Positions 1 through 8,510 of a DNA stretch of 36,108 nucleotides are shown piece by piece (position 1 is the stretch's first letter; every line of letters starts with the position of its first letter). Where the stretch lies: the NCBI GenBank assembly GCA_035627375.1, contig DASPLX010000087.1:1-36108 (forward strand). The letters run 5' to 3'. A program made the position numbers and the translations under genes. Under the pieces are notes generated by a model. That model was given only the letters and a program-made list of their open reading frames with translations, searched no databases and was not told where the DNA came from. The DNA comes from DASPLX01 sp035627375. Its GTDB lineage: Bacteria > Pseudomonadota > Gammaproteobacteria > Burkholderiales > Burkholderiaceae_D.

Positions 1-3000
1 CGTGTAGCTGTAGCTGCCGTCGGCGTTCAAGGTCAGAGAACCGTAGCTGCTCGCCTTCGCCTGGCCGACGGTGCCGCCGTCGAGCGCCGATACCGCGAGG
101 CCGTCGCCTTCGGTGTCGCTGTCGTTGGCAAGCACGTTGCCGCTCGGGTTGTAGCCGGCGCCCGCATTGCCGACGCCGCCGGCTTCGATCGCCGCCGCCG
201 TGTCGGCGGCTCCTGCCGGCGCGTCGTTGACGCCGTTGATCGTGATGGTCAGGGTGGCGATGGCGGCGCCGCCGCCGGAGTCGGTCATGCGATAGCGGAA
301 TTGATCGGTCAGCGACTGGCCGGATTTCAATGCATCGACCGTCGCGTTGCCGTTGGCGGGCGTATAGGTGTAGCTGCCGTCGGATTTGACGTTGAGCGTG
401 CCGTACAGCCCGGCCAGGTCGACGCCGCCGCCGGTCACCGAAGTCATGGCGGCGTCGTTGATCGCCCAGGCGTAAGTGACGGACTTGGAGGCGCCGCTAT
501 CGTTGTTCAGCAGGTTCGTCGATCCGTCCGAGGATAGCGAAACGCTGTTCTCGGCGATCGCGTTGGCGTCGGCGGCGGCGCTCGGCGGCGTGGTGTTGGA
601 GACGTTGATCTCGATCTTCAGGACCGCGGTCGACGCGGCGCCGGACGCATCCTGCGCCTTGTAGGTGAAGTAATCGTAGACGGTGCCGGCGGGCGAGCCG
701 GTGACGGTGTAGGAGTAGGTGCCGTCCTGCTGCAGCACCAGCGTGCCGTAGCTGCCGGCGATCGAGGTGCCGCTGGAGCCGAACGCCAGGTCGGTGCCGA
801 GCGCGCCGCTGACCGCATTGCTCAGCGTGACGAAGGTATAGCCGCCGACCGTCGCCACCGACGATACCGTCGTGCCCGACTGGATGCCGGTGCCGGTCAC
901 TGTCATGCCGCCGGTGATGGCGCCGCTGGCCGACGAGATCGCGATGACGTTGGCATCGGCCGCGCCCCGCGCGTCGATCGTGTAACTGCTGCCGTCGACG
1001 GTCAGGGTCGAGGTGCCCAGCGTCGCCCAGTCCAACGCGACGCGGGTCGAGAGCGTAACCGTCTTGGTGCCGGAATTGTTGGCGATCGCGGTGACGGTGG
1101 TGCCGGCCGGCACCCCGGTGCCGCTGACCGCGTCGCCCACCTTCAGGTTGCCCGCGCCTTGGGTCTGGAAGCTCAGATAGGTGCGCCCCTCCGTGCCTTC
1201 GACCGAGGTGCCGGAACCGATGTCGGTCGGCGACCCGGCCAGCGTCTGGCCCGCGCTCGCCTGGGTCACGGTCTTCGTGTCGCCGGCATCGACCTCGGTG
1301 TCGTTGGTCAGCACATTGCCGCTCGGGTTGACCTTGGCGGCGGCATTGGTGCTCGAATGCACGGCCAGGTTGAAATCGGCGTTCGCCGCGAGCGTATCGT
1401 TCGCGCCCTGGAGCGTGACGGTGAGCTTGCCTGTCGATGTCAAGCCGGCCGCGTCCCGCACGGTATAGGTGAAGCTCTCGGACAGCGTGTCCGATGCCAG
1501 CCGCAACGCCTGCACGGTCGCGTTGTCGTTGTCGACGGTGTAGGTATAGCTGCCGTCGCTGCCGATGGTCAGCGTGCCGTAGAGGCCGGCGATGGCGGTG
1601 CCGGCGCCGACCGAGGTCGTTCCTTGCGCGCCGCTCGCCGCCGAGGCCACCGTCCTGGTGTCGCCGCCGTCGGGATCGGTATCGTTCGTCAGCACGTTGC
1701 CGGACGGGTTCGTGCCGGCGCTGCCGTTGCCGGCGCCGCCCGCTTCGCCGGCGGCGGCCGTGTCGGCGTTCGCGGCCGGCGCATCGTTTGCCGCGCTGAC
1801 GTCGAAGGTGATGGTGCGCGGCGTCGGATCGGTGTCGGAGCCGCCGTTGGCCGTGCCGCCGTTGTCGCGCACCTGGAACGTGAAGGAAGCATAGCCGGCG
1901 CCATTGCCGTTCTGGGCCGGCGTATAGGTGAGCTTGGTCAGATCCGCCGCGGCGATTTCCTGGCCGGCGCTGACGGCGACGCCGTTGAGCGCCAGCGTGC
2001 CGAGCGCCGGCAAGGTCGCGATCTTCACCGAATGCAGCGTGTTGGCCGGCGTATCGCCGGTATCGGAAAAGCCGAAATCGGAAGCGGCGAAGGTATGGGA
2101 ATAATCCTCCAGCAGCGTGACGGTCTTGCCGGCGCCGGCGGGCGCGTCGTTGACCGGTGTGATGGCGATCGTCAGGTTGCCGCTGGCCGAAGCCTGGCCG
2201 TCGGATACCGTATAAGAGACGACCGGCACCGGACCGGTATAACCGGACGCGGCGGTGAAGCTGTAGCTGCCGTCGCTGTTCAGCAGCAGCGTGCCGACGC
2301 CGGCGATGACTTGCGCTTGGCCGAGCGTGCCGACGGTCGCCCCGATCTTGAAGCCGGTGATCGTCAGCGTGTCGTAGTTGACGTCGACGTCGTTGGCCAG
2401 GACGTTGCCGCTGACCGTGCCGTCTTCCGTCACGGCGGCCGAATCGTTGACCGCGACCGGCGCGCTGTTCGGCACGATCAGGCGGTTGAGCGCGGTATCG
2501 ACCGGGTCGGAACTGGTGCGGTAGGTGCCGCCGGCCGAAAACCTGGTCGGGTCGAGCACCAGCAGATAGGCGGTCTCGGCGCCGTCCCCGCCGCCGCCGC
2601 CGTCGCCGATCGCGGTGGTGTTGCCCCAGGCGTAGAAGAACAAGCCTTGCACCGTGCCGTTGGTCTTGAACAGGCGGCTGATCACGCCGCTGACGGTTTG
2701 CGTCTGGCCGTTGGCGTCCACGTAAGAGAGCGTGCCGGCCACGTTGTTGCCGGAAAAATAGGGCGTGCCCGGATCGGCCGAGGTGAACTTGAATTTGCTG
2801 CCGGCGAGCGCCGCCACGTTCGCGATCTGGTTGGCTTCCTGGCTCCAGGAACTCGGCGTGCCCTGGTAGGCGCCGGAGAAGGTGATCGCGGCTTCCTCGA
2901 CCTCGTAGGCGCGGCCGTCGATGAGGATGGTCGAGCGGTCGTCTTCGCCGGCGATGCGCAAGCGGTCGGCGGCGCCCGGCTCGAGGCCGAGGACGGCGGC

Positions 3001-3603
3001 GGCGAAGGCTTCGCCCTCGTCGCCGCGCGTATCGCGGTTGCCGTTCAGCGCGGCGTCGAGGCTGTGTCCGATTTCCTCGAGCAGGATGCGGTTCACCGCC
3101 GCGGCGGAGGGTTGTGCCGCCAGCCAGTCGCGGTTGACGAAGATGGCCGGCGTGCCGTCGGGGCCGCGGGCCGCGAAGGCGGCGAAGACGCCGCCGATCT
3201 CCGCGCCGCTCACCTCGCGCACTTGCACGCTGTAACGGCCGCTCATGATGTCTTGGCGCAGCGCGCTCATCGCTTCCATCCAGGCCGGCGACGGCGCGTC
3301 GCGCCCGCCGTCGAACAACGCGAACAGCCGCGCGTCGTCCGGATGCGCTTCCAGGAAGTCGCGCATGGCCTGCGTCGCCTGCATGACGGCGGAGGCTGCG
3401 GAAACGGCGGAAGCGGCCGGCGGCACGAATGTCGCTGCCGGTTGTTCGGCGCGGGCGACATCCTTGGCCAGCGCGTCCGCGCCGTGCTTGGCTGCGAGCG
3501 CGCCTTCCACGCCGGCGCCGTCGAACATGATGCGGGCTTCCAGCGCCAGGGGACCGGGCTTCGCGTTCACGAGCCTGCTGCGTTTCTTGTTCGATGCTTC
3601 CAT
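1..3603 (-). CDS. Giant VCBS/cadherin-like repeat surface protein, 3' part outside window
   Basis: The first 1201 codons of a very large secreted adhesin-like protein; the frame is still open at base 1. The start at 3603 follows a purine-rich Shine-Dalgarno (GGGGAAGAAG). Residues 21-30 read LEARIMFDGA, the N-terminal signature common in giant DUF4347/LapA-like proteins exported by type I systems; there is no classical signal peptide. Residues about 171-206 hold a module with EEIGH (176-180) and a downstream DEGEAF motif. From about residue 390 the protein is tandem Ig/cadherin-like repeats of VCBS type: NPSGNVLTND-like strings are encoded near 126-153, 1308-1337 and 1685-1712, with DGSYTYT-like strings between them. 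It is the last gene of an operon with the TolC- and HlyD-like genes, 62 bp after the latter. Its role in adhesion or biofilm is inferred; the C-terminal secretion signal lies outside the window. Confidence 0.85.
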   Translation of the reverse strand, partial: MEASNKKRSRLVNAKPGPLALEARIMFDGAGVEGALAAKHGADALAKDVARAEQPAATFVPPAASAVSAASAVMQATQAMRDFLEAHPDDARLFALFDGGRDAPSPAWMEAMSALRQDIMSGRYSVQVREVSGAEIGGVFAAFAARGPDGTPAIFVNRDWLAAQPSAAAVNRILLEEIGHSLDAALNGNRDTRGDEGEAFAAAVLGLEPGAADRLRIAGEDDRSTILIDGRAYEVEEAAITFSGAYQGTPSSWSQEANQIANVAALAGSKFKFTSADPGTPYFSGNNVAGTLSYVDANGQTQTVSGVISRLFKTNGTVQGLFFYAWGNTTAIGDGGGGGDGAETAYLLVLDPTRFSAGGTYRTSSDPVDTALNRLIVPNSAPVAVNDSAAVTEDGTVSGNVLANDVDVNYDTLTITGFKIGATVGTLGQAQVIAGVGTLLLNSDGSYSFTAASGYTGPVPVVSYTVSDGQASASGNLTIAITPVNDAPAGAGKTVTLLEDYSHTFAASDFGFSDTGDTPANTLHSVKIATLPALGTLALNGVAVSAGQEIAAADLTKLTYTPAQNGNGAGYASFTFQVRDNGGTANGGSDTDPTPRTITFDVSAANDAPAANADTAAAGEAGGAGNGSAGTNPSGNVLTNDTDPDGGDTRTVASAASGAQGTTSVGAGTAIAGLYGTLTIGSDGSYTYTVDNDNATVQALRLASDTLSESFTYTVRDAAGLTSTGKLTVTLQGANDTLAANADFNLAVHSSTNAAAKVNPSGNVLTNDTEVDAGDTKTVTQASAGQTLAGSPTDIGSGTSVEGTEGRTYLSFQTQGAGNLKVGDAVSGTGVPAGTTVTAIANNSGTKTVTLSTRVALDWATLGTSTLTVDGSSYTIDARGAADANVIAISSASGAITGGMTVTGTGIQSGTTVSSVATVGGYTFVTLSNAVSGALGTDLAFGSSGTSIAGSYGTLVLQQDGTYSYTVTGSPAGTVYDYFTYKAQDASGAASTAVLKIEINVSNTTPPSAAADANAIAENSVSLSSDGSTNLLNNDSGASKSVTYAWAINDAAMTSVTGGGVDLAGLYGTLNVKSDGSYTYTPANGNATVDALKSGQSLTDQFRYRMTDSGGGAAIATLTITINGVNDAPAGAADTAAAIEAGGVGNAGAGYNPSGNVLANDSDTEGDGLAVSALDGGTVGQAKASSYGSLTLNADGSYSYT

Positions 3604-3665
3604 GCTCTTCTTCCCCTGAAGGTAAATGACGCGCAGCGTCCGCGCCGGCGCCGTTCGACGACCGA

Positions 3666-4466
3666 TCAGTTCCTTGCCGCCGGCGGCGCGATCGCGATGG
3701 TGCCGCTCATGCCGGCCATCAGTTCGCGAAAGCCGCCGTCGATCGCCGCCGTCGCCTTGACCGATTGGCTGACCGGATCGACGCGCGCGCCGATGCGCAG
3801 GATCTTCGCCGGATACGACTTGCCGGTCTCGTCGATCCTGACGTGGAGCTGGTAGCCGGTCTTCAGCCACGCCAGCCAGTGCGACGGCACGATGAATTCG
3901 AGTTCGAGCACGCTGTCGTCGAGAATGTCCAGCAAGGGCTGACCCGGCTGCACGTACTGCTGTTCGCGCACCTTCTGTTCGGCGACCCGGCCCGAGAACG
4001 GCGCGGCGATCTGGCATTTGCCGAGCGCCACGTTCATCAGCGACACCTCGGCGCGCGCCTTCGCGACTTCCGCTTCCGACACTTCGAGCTCGACCTTGCC
4101 GATCGAGCGCAATTCTTCGAGACGCCGGTTGGCGCTGTAAGTGCGTTCGGCGGCGGTCAGCGAGGCCTTGGCCTTTTGCAATTGCGCTTGTTGCAAGGAA
4201 CAGTCGAGCGCCACCAGCGCCTGGCCCGCGCGGAAGGCGCCGCCCTCGGGAACGGCGATGCGGCTGATCTTGGCGCCGATTTCGGCGGCAATGGTCGTGA
4301 AGCGGCGCGGCGCGAGCTGGGCGCGGATGTCCTGCTTTTCGAGCGCCGGCTTGGCGCCGGCTTTCGCGGCGGCGGACGCCGGCGCGCCTGCCGGCATCGT
4401 CGGGGAAGCCGCCTGCGCGGCGCAGGCGGCGAGAAGCGCGGTCGAAAGTATGCCGATCCGGAGCAT
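3666..4466 (-). CDS. HlyD/RND-type periplasmic adaptor (membrane fusion protein)
   Basis: A 266-aa periplasmic adaptor that would bridge an inner-membrane exporter and the TolC-like channel encoded just upstream. It starts with a hydrophobic signal segment (residues 1-20). The first half of a lipoyl-like domain follows (about 58-90, IAVPEGGAFRAGQALVALD), then a helical hairpin (about 92-145), the second lipoyl half (IAAPFSGRVAEQ) and a beta-barrel with the MSGTIAI end typical of the family. It is shorter than classical HlyD (about 400 aa) and has no clear cytoplasmic N-terminal helix, so it resembles RND-type adaptors. The start lies 3 bp after the tolC-like stop, so the two genes are surely co-transcribed. 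No ABC ATPase is present in the window, so the energy source of this exporter is not visible. Confidence 0.85.
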   Translation of the reverse strand: MLRIGILSTALLAACAAQAASPTMPAGAPASAAAKAGAKPALEKQDIRAQLAPRRFTTIAAEIGAKISRIAVPEGGAFRAGQALVALDCSLQQAQLQKAKASLTAAERTYSANRRLEELRSIGKVELEVSEAEVAKARAEVSLMNVALGKCQIAAPFSGRVAEQKVREQQYVQPGQPLLDILDDSVLELEFIVPSHWLAWLKTGYQLHVRIDETGKSYPAKILRIGARVDPVSQSVKATAAIDGGFRELMAGMSGTIAIAPPAARN

Positions 4467-4469
4467 CGC

Positions 4470-6110
4470 TTATCGCCCCTCGTCATGCGCCGCGGCGAAC
4501 GGCGTGCCGGCGCGCGAGGCGTCCGCCAGCGCAGTCGCCGGCTGCAGCTTCAGCGCCTGGCGCGGGGCCGCGGGCGCCTGCGCTTCCTTGTTCCAGTTGC
4601 GCAGCGCTTCGCCGACCTGCCGCGTCAACTCCTGGAGCGACATGTCGCTCACGCTGCCGATCGCCGGCTCCATGCCGAGGGTCGCCTGCAGCTTGCTGCC
4701 GGCGCCTTGCAGCTGCGACAGCGATTGATAGCGTCGCAGGAGACTCAGGATCGCCGTCGTGCTGTTGGCGACCTGCTCGAGCTTGCTCTGCGTTTCCGCC
4801 GTTTCGCGGTTCTTGATATGCTCGGAAATCTTGGCGTCGGCCTGCCAGATCGCGTCGGCGCGCAGGTACTGCCGATAGGCGACCTGGTAATGCAGGCGCG
4901 CCAGATGCACCTGGGTCAGCACCGCCATTTGCGCCGCGACGCGGCGGTGCTCGGCCAGCTTGACGCCGGCGTCGGCCAGCGCCTTTTGCGACGGCGCCGA
5001 CAGCAGGTTGAACAGGTTGTAGGAGAGCTGCAGGCCGGCGGCGTTCCATTGATTGTTGATCATGAAACGGTCGGTGTCGTAATGCGCCGTGTAATTGAAG
5101 GAAAGATTCGGGAACAGGCGCAGCAGGGTGCGGCGGGTTTCCTCGACCGCGATGCGGCTGTTGTAGAAGTGCTCGCGCAGGTCGGCGTTCTGTTCGACGG
5201 CGAGCTGTTCCATGCGCGCGATCGGCAGGTCGAGCAGCGACGCATCCACCTTGTCGCCCGGTTCCTCGACCTTGAATTCCTGGTGCAAGGGCGCATTGAT
5301 CAGGTTGGCGAGTTCGATCCGTCCCGACGCCAGCTCCTGTTCGATGCTTTCGAGCAGGCGCAGGTTTTCCAGCAGCTGGCGCTGGTAGCGCAAGGCGTCG
5401 ACCGGGGAGCGCAGGCGTTCGGACTCGGCCTTGCGCGCGTCATTCAATGCCTCTTCCGCCAGATCGATCGCGCGGCGCACGTCGTCGCGCAGGCGCTGCG
5501 CGCTGGTGGTGCGCCAGAAAGCGAAACGCACGTCCTGGATCAGGGTATGCATCGCCTTGCGGCGCCGTTCGCCGGCGATCAGCACGCGGTCCGCCTGCTG
5601 TTTGGCATTCAGATAACTGAGGCCGAAATCGAGCATGTTCCAGGTCAGGCCCAGGTCGTGGGTGCGATGGGTCCGTTCCGCCGAGATGTAAGGATTGGCG
5701 AGCGACGGTTGTCCCGTCACCGAATCCTCGCTGCGCGTGATCGCATCCTTGTCGCGCCAGGCGTAGCCGGCGTTCGCCGTCAACCGCGGCAGCATGTCCC
5801 AGCGCGTGCCGTCGAGCTGGTTCATCGCGAGCGCCTCTTCCATCATGCGCGTGCGGCGATCGAGGTTGTACTTGAGGGCGCGCGCGATCGCCTCATCCAT
5901 CGACAGCGGCGCCGAGATCGGCTCGACGCCGGCCTGCGCGGTCTGGCGGTCCAGGCCGGCCTGGCGCGCGACATCATCCTTCGATAATGGCCGCAGAGGC
6001 GCGCTGCCGCAGCCCGCGAGCAGGAAGGCGGCGCCTACGGCGGCGCAGGTCAAGGCGCGCGGAAGCCTACGAATGGCCTGGCGGCCCGAAATGGAGGTCG
6101 GAACAGTCAT
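4470..6110 (-). CDS. TolC-family outer-membrane channel lipoprotein
   Basis: An outer-membrane factor of the TolC family, 546 aa from the chosen ATG at 6110. From this start the N-terminus is basic, followed by a hydrophobic stretch and a lipobox LAGC (Cys34), as in OprM/NodT-type lipoproteins. The body has long amphipathic helical stretches (for example DEAIARALKYNLDRR and the region around LNDARKAESERLRSPVDALRYQRQLLENLRLL) and two outer-membrane-like segments near NAGYAWRD and SFNYTAHYDTD. An in-frame ATG at 6200 would add 30 residues; it has a better Shine-Dalgarno (AAGGGGGG) but puts a second hydrophobic stretch in front of the lipobox. This is the first gene of the channel-adaptor-adhesin operon and presumably forms the exit pore for the giant repeat protein. 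Confidence 0.85.
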   Translation of the reverse strand: MTVPTSISGRQAIRRLPRALTCAAVGAAFLLAGCGSAPLRPLSKDDVARQAGLDRQTAQAGVEPISAPLSMDEAIARALKYNLDRRTRMMEEALAMNQLDGTRWDMLPRLTANAGYAWRDKDAITRSEDSVTGQPSLANPYISAERTHRTHDLGLTWNMLDFGLSYLNAKQQADRVLIAGERRRKAMHTLIQDVRFAFWRTTSAQRLRDDVRRAIDLAEEALNDARKAESERLRSPVDALRYQRQLLENLRLLESIEQELASGRIELANLINAPLHQEFKVEEPGDKVDASLLDLPIARMEQLAVEQNADLREHFYNSRIAVEETRRTLLRLFPNLSFNYTAHYDTDRFMINNQWNAAGLQLSYNLFNLLSAPSQKALADAGVKLAEHRRVAAQMAVLTQVHLARLHYQVAYRQYLRADAIWQADAKISEHIKNRETAETQSKLEQVANSTTAILSLLRRYQSLSQLQGAGSKLQATLGMEPAIGSVSDMSLQELTRQVGEALRNWNKEAQAPAAPRQALKLQPATALADASRAGTPFAAAHDEGR

Positions 6111-6204
6111 GATGTCGGCAAGAAGAATGGCAGCGAAACAAAAAACGCGGGAAGTTGCGGAGAATGCCGCCGCGCGAACCTTCGTTCTTGCTGAAATCAT
6201 TCAT

Positions 6205-6743
6205 GTCGCCCCCCTTCCCGCATGCCTGTTGGACACGCCGCGGCAAACGCTCCGGCGCGTCGGTGTCGAGTTGTTATCGATCGGTTCGGGCGCCGCGCGC
6301 CCGGCCGCCGAACACGCGACGAACAGACCGGCGATCCTTGCCGGCGTTCATGCGTGGTCGAATCCATCGGAGGGTTGTGACGTTGACTGAAGCGCTATTC
6401 GTACCGGCGGGCCTTCGCATCGCTGCGAACGGAACCCGCGTGCACGTTGCCGCTTTCTTGTATTGGTTTTTTTGTTTGCGATCGAAGCGAACACTCCCCG
6501 CCTCGAATAGTAGCGGCAATTGCCCGGTGCCGTCAGCTAGATGCGCGTTCTGCAGTGTGAATTCTTGCGAATTGGCGCATGTAACATCTGGAAATGTGTG
6601 TTCGTGTGGACGAATGCAACCTGCAGTCTGATGCTGCGTGTAACCGGCGGTTGCGGCGCGCGATATCGTCGCGCGCCGCAGTGCCGCCTGGTCATGGGAA
6701 AATGCGGCGCATGCCTTTTTATTCAGCCAGGAGTCGCGAAAAC
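6205..6743. other. Divergent intergenic region between the adhesin operon and a nucleotidyltransferase-like gene
   Basis: About 540 bp without a convincing gene. It must carry the leftward promoter of the tolC-hlyD-adhesin operon and the rightward promoter of the gene at 6744. Its base composition is lower in GC than the flanks around 6456-6485 (a T-rich tract) and 6545-6610. The only strong structure I see is a perfect inverted repeat at 6652-6680, listed separately. No clear sigma-70 hexamer pair could be picked by eye. Confidence 0.5.
6652..6680. repeat. Perfect 12-bp inverted repeat (hairpin)
   Basis: The arm TGCGGCGCGCGA at 6652-6663 is followed by the loop TATCG and the exact reverse complement at 6669-6680. 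It sits 63 bp upstream of the start at 6744. No T-tract follows on either strand, so it is not a standard intrinsic terminator. It may be a REP-like element or a structured leader. Confidence 0.6.
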
Positions 6744-7316
6744 ATGGATGTGAACGAGGATCGGTTGCGAGAGCGAGTGAGCGCGTGGCTCGAAGCCGAT
6801 GCCTTGCGCATGCGGGCGCTCGGCATCGCGGCCGCGCTCCGGCTGCCGGACTGCTGGCTGGCGGCCGGCTTCGTACGCAACCTGGTATGGGATCGGCTGC
6901 ATGAGGGCGGGCGCGCGACGCCGCTGGCGGATATCGATCTGGTGTATTTCGACCCTCGAGCCTGCGGCGAGGAGCGCGATGAGGAGATCGAGGCGGGCTT
7001 GAAGGCGCTGGCGCCGGAGCTGCCGTGGTCGGTCCGCAACCAGGCGCGAATGCACTTGCGCAACGGCGACGCGCCGTACCGCTCGACGACGGACGCGATG
7101 AGTCATTGGGTCGAAATCGAAACGGCTGTCGGCGCGAGGCTGAACGCAGGCGGCGGCGTGGAGCTTGCCGCCGCGTTCGGATTCGCGTCCTTGTTCGCGT
7201 TGCGCATCACGCCCAACCCGCGCTGCCGCAAGCCGGCCAATTTCGCGCGCCGGATCAGGGAAAAACAATGGCTGTCGCGCTGGCCGCGCCTGCGGGTGAG
7301 CGAGGACGCCGCTTAG
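6744..7316 (+). CDS. Nucleotidyltransferase family protein (DUF925/COG3575-like)
   Basis: A 190-aa soluble protein. Near residues 29-37 it has a glycine/arginine motif (AAGFVRNLVWD), followed by a D-x-D type acidic motif (ADIDLVYFDP, about residues 55-64), the pattern of the minimal nucleotidyltransferase fold. Substrate unknown. The start at 6744 is preceded by CAGGAG at a spacing of about 10; ATGs at 6702 and 6711 are possible but less well placed. It is a single gene, 118 bp before the LiaI/LiaF-like operon. Confidence 0.75.
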   Translation: MDVNEDRLRERVSAWLEADALRMRALGIAAALRLPDCWLAAGFVRNLVWDRLHEGGRATPLADIDLVYFDPRACGEERDEEIEAGLKALAPELPWSVRNQARMHLRNGDAPYRSTTDAMSHWVEIETAVGARLNAGGGVELAAAFGFASLFALRITPNPRCRKPANFARRIREKQWLSRWPRLRVSEDAA

Positions 7317-7434
7317 GAACCATTCGCCGACGCCGGCCCGCCGTTCGCCGCAAAGCGGGAGACTTCCCCGCCGATCTTCGCTATCTTTGCCGCATTGGAC
7401 ACCGTACCGTGCGTCCGATCGCAAAGGAAGACAC

Positions 7435-7797
7435 ATGATCCGAAACAGCGAATACCGCAAGCATCTGTACTGGGGAGGAATGCTCGTCCTGACCGGCGGC
7501 CTGTTCCTGCTCGCCAGGATCGGCCTGTTCGAAGAGCGCGAAGTCTGGCGCTTCTGGCCGATCCTCGTGGCCTGGGGCGGCCTGATCGACATCGTCGGCG
7601 CGCGCGGCGCCCGGGAGGCCGCCATGGGCGTTTTTCACATCGTGATCGCGTTCTGGCTGTACGCCTGCATCGAGCATCTCTGGGGCTGGACATTCAAAAC
7701 GACCTGGCCGATCATCCTGATCGCTTATGGCGTCGCTGCCGTCGTCAGCGGTTCGATCAATCTCTACCAACAATCCCGCAAGGAATCCGCCCAATGA
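7435..7797 (+). CDS. LiaI/LiaF transmembrane-domain-like membrane protein
   Basis: A 120-aa integral membrane protein with about four transmembrane segments (near YWGGMLVLTGGLFLLARIGL, RFWPILVAWGGLIDIVG, AAMGVFHIVIAFWLYAC and TWPIILIAYGVAAVV). The pattern of a helix, then an RFWP-type turn, then a helix is that of the LiaI/LiaF TM-like family, and it is repeated in the next gene, so the two probably arose by duplication. The start at 7435 follows AAAGGAAG at good spacing. Its stop overlaps the next start (ATGA). By context it acts in envelope stress sensing together with the LytS/LytTR pair downstream. Confidence 0.8.
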   Translation: MIRNSEYRKHLYWGGMLVLTGGLFLLARIGLFEEREVWRFWPILVAWGGLIDIVGARGAREAAMGVFHIVIAFWLYACIEHLWGWTFKTTWPIILIAYGVAAVVSGSINLYQQSRKESAQ

Positions 7798-8498
7798 ACC
7801 GCGACAACTATCGGCATCAGCATCGCATCCTGCTGGGCATCGTCGTCATCGTCATCGGCATCCTGCTGCTGCTCGGCAATCTGAACATCTTCGATACTCG
7901 CACCGTCCTCCGCTTCTGGCCGCTGGTGTTCGTCATCTTCGGGGGGCTGAAGGTCTACCAGGCGCGGCACCCGGCCGGCTTCGTGGTCGGCGGCACGATG
8001 ATCGTGCTGGGGGTGCTGATGACGCTGCATAAGCTCGGCATCATCTACTTCCATTTGCGCGACTGGTGGCCGCTGTTCATGATCGCCGGCGGCGTCATCC
8101 TGCTGTCGCGCGGACTGTCGCGCAATGCCGATGCCAAGGGCGACGGCTCCGGGCGCACCGAGATCGAACATGGCAATCACCTGAACACCACCGCCGTCAT
8201 GAGCGGGGCCAACGTCAAGAGCGACGCACAGGAGTTCCGCGGCGGCGAGCTGACCGCGGTCATGGGCGGCATCGAGCTCGACCTGACCCAGGCTTCGATC
8301 CGCGGCGAAGCGGTGCTGTACGTGTTCGCGTTCTGGGGCGGCATCTCCATCACGGTCCCGCCCGACTGGTCCGTGATCGCCAACGGCGTCCCGCTCCTCG
8401 GCGGTTTCGACGACAAGAGCGTGCCGCCGATGAATTCGGAAAAGCGCCTCGTGATCGAAGGGTACGCCATCATGGGCGGCGTCGAAATCAAGAACTGA
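7794..8498 (+). CDS. LiaF-like envelope-stress protein
   Basis: A 234-aa protein with four N-terminal membrane helices (about residues 9-115; RFWPLVFVIFGG recalls the gene before it). A soluble C-terminal domain follows (about 145-234) with the repeated beta pattern FRGGELTAVMGGIELDL and EGYAIMGGVEIKN, as in the LiaF C-terminal/'cell wall-active antibiotic response' family. In Firmicutes LiaF inhibits the kinase LiaS. Here the partner encoded 12 bp downstream is a LytS-type kinase, so a modulating role on that kinase is a reasonable inference. The start overlaps the previous stop, which indicates translational coupling. Confidence 0.85.
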   Translation: MNRDNYRHQHRILLGIVVIVIGILLLLGNLNIFDTRTVLRFWPLVFVIFGGLKVYQARHPAGFVVGGTMIVLGVLMTLHKLGIIYFHLRDWWPLFMIAGGVILLSRGLSRNADAKGDGSGRTEIEHGNHLNTTAVMSGANVKSDAQEFRGGELTAVMGGIELDLTQASIRGEAVLYVFAFWGGISITVPPDWSVIANGVPLLGGFDDKSVPPMNSEKRLVIEGYAIMGGVEIKN

Positions 8499-8510
8499 TC
8501 CGCGCCGGCC

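Noticed and set aside
1..2500. CRISPR-like or short tandem DNA repeat in the adhesin gene
   Set aside because: The repetition is at protein-domain level with irregular spacing; there are no identical short repeats with spacers.
1159..3855. Long plus-strand frame of 898 codons
   Set aside because: It is antisense to the repeat adhesin, is rich in Arg/Gly/Ala/Val without domain features, and reflects the GC-driven lack of stop codons in the shadow frame.
3765..5987. Plus-strand frame of 740 codons
   Set aside because: It lies opposite the HlyD- and TolC-like genes, which have clear family motifs.
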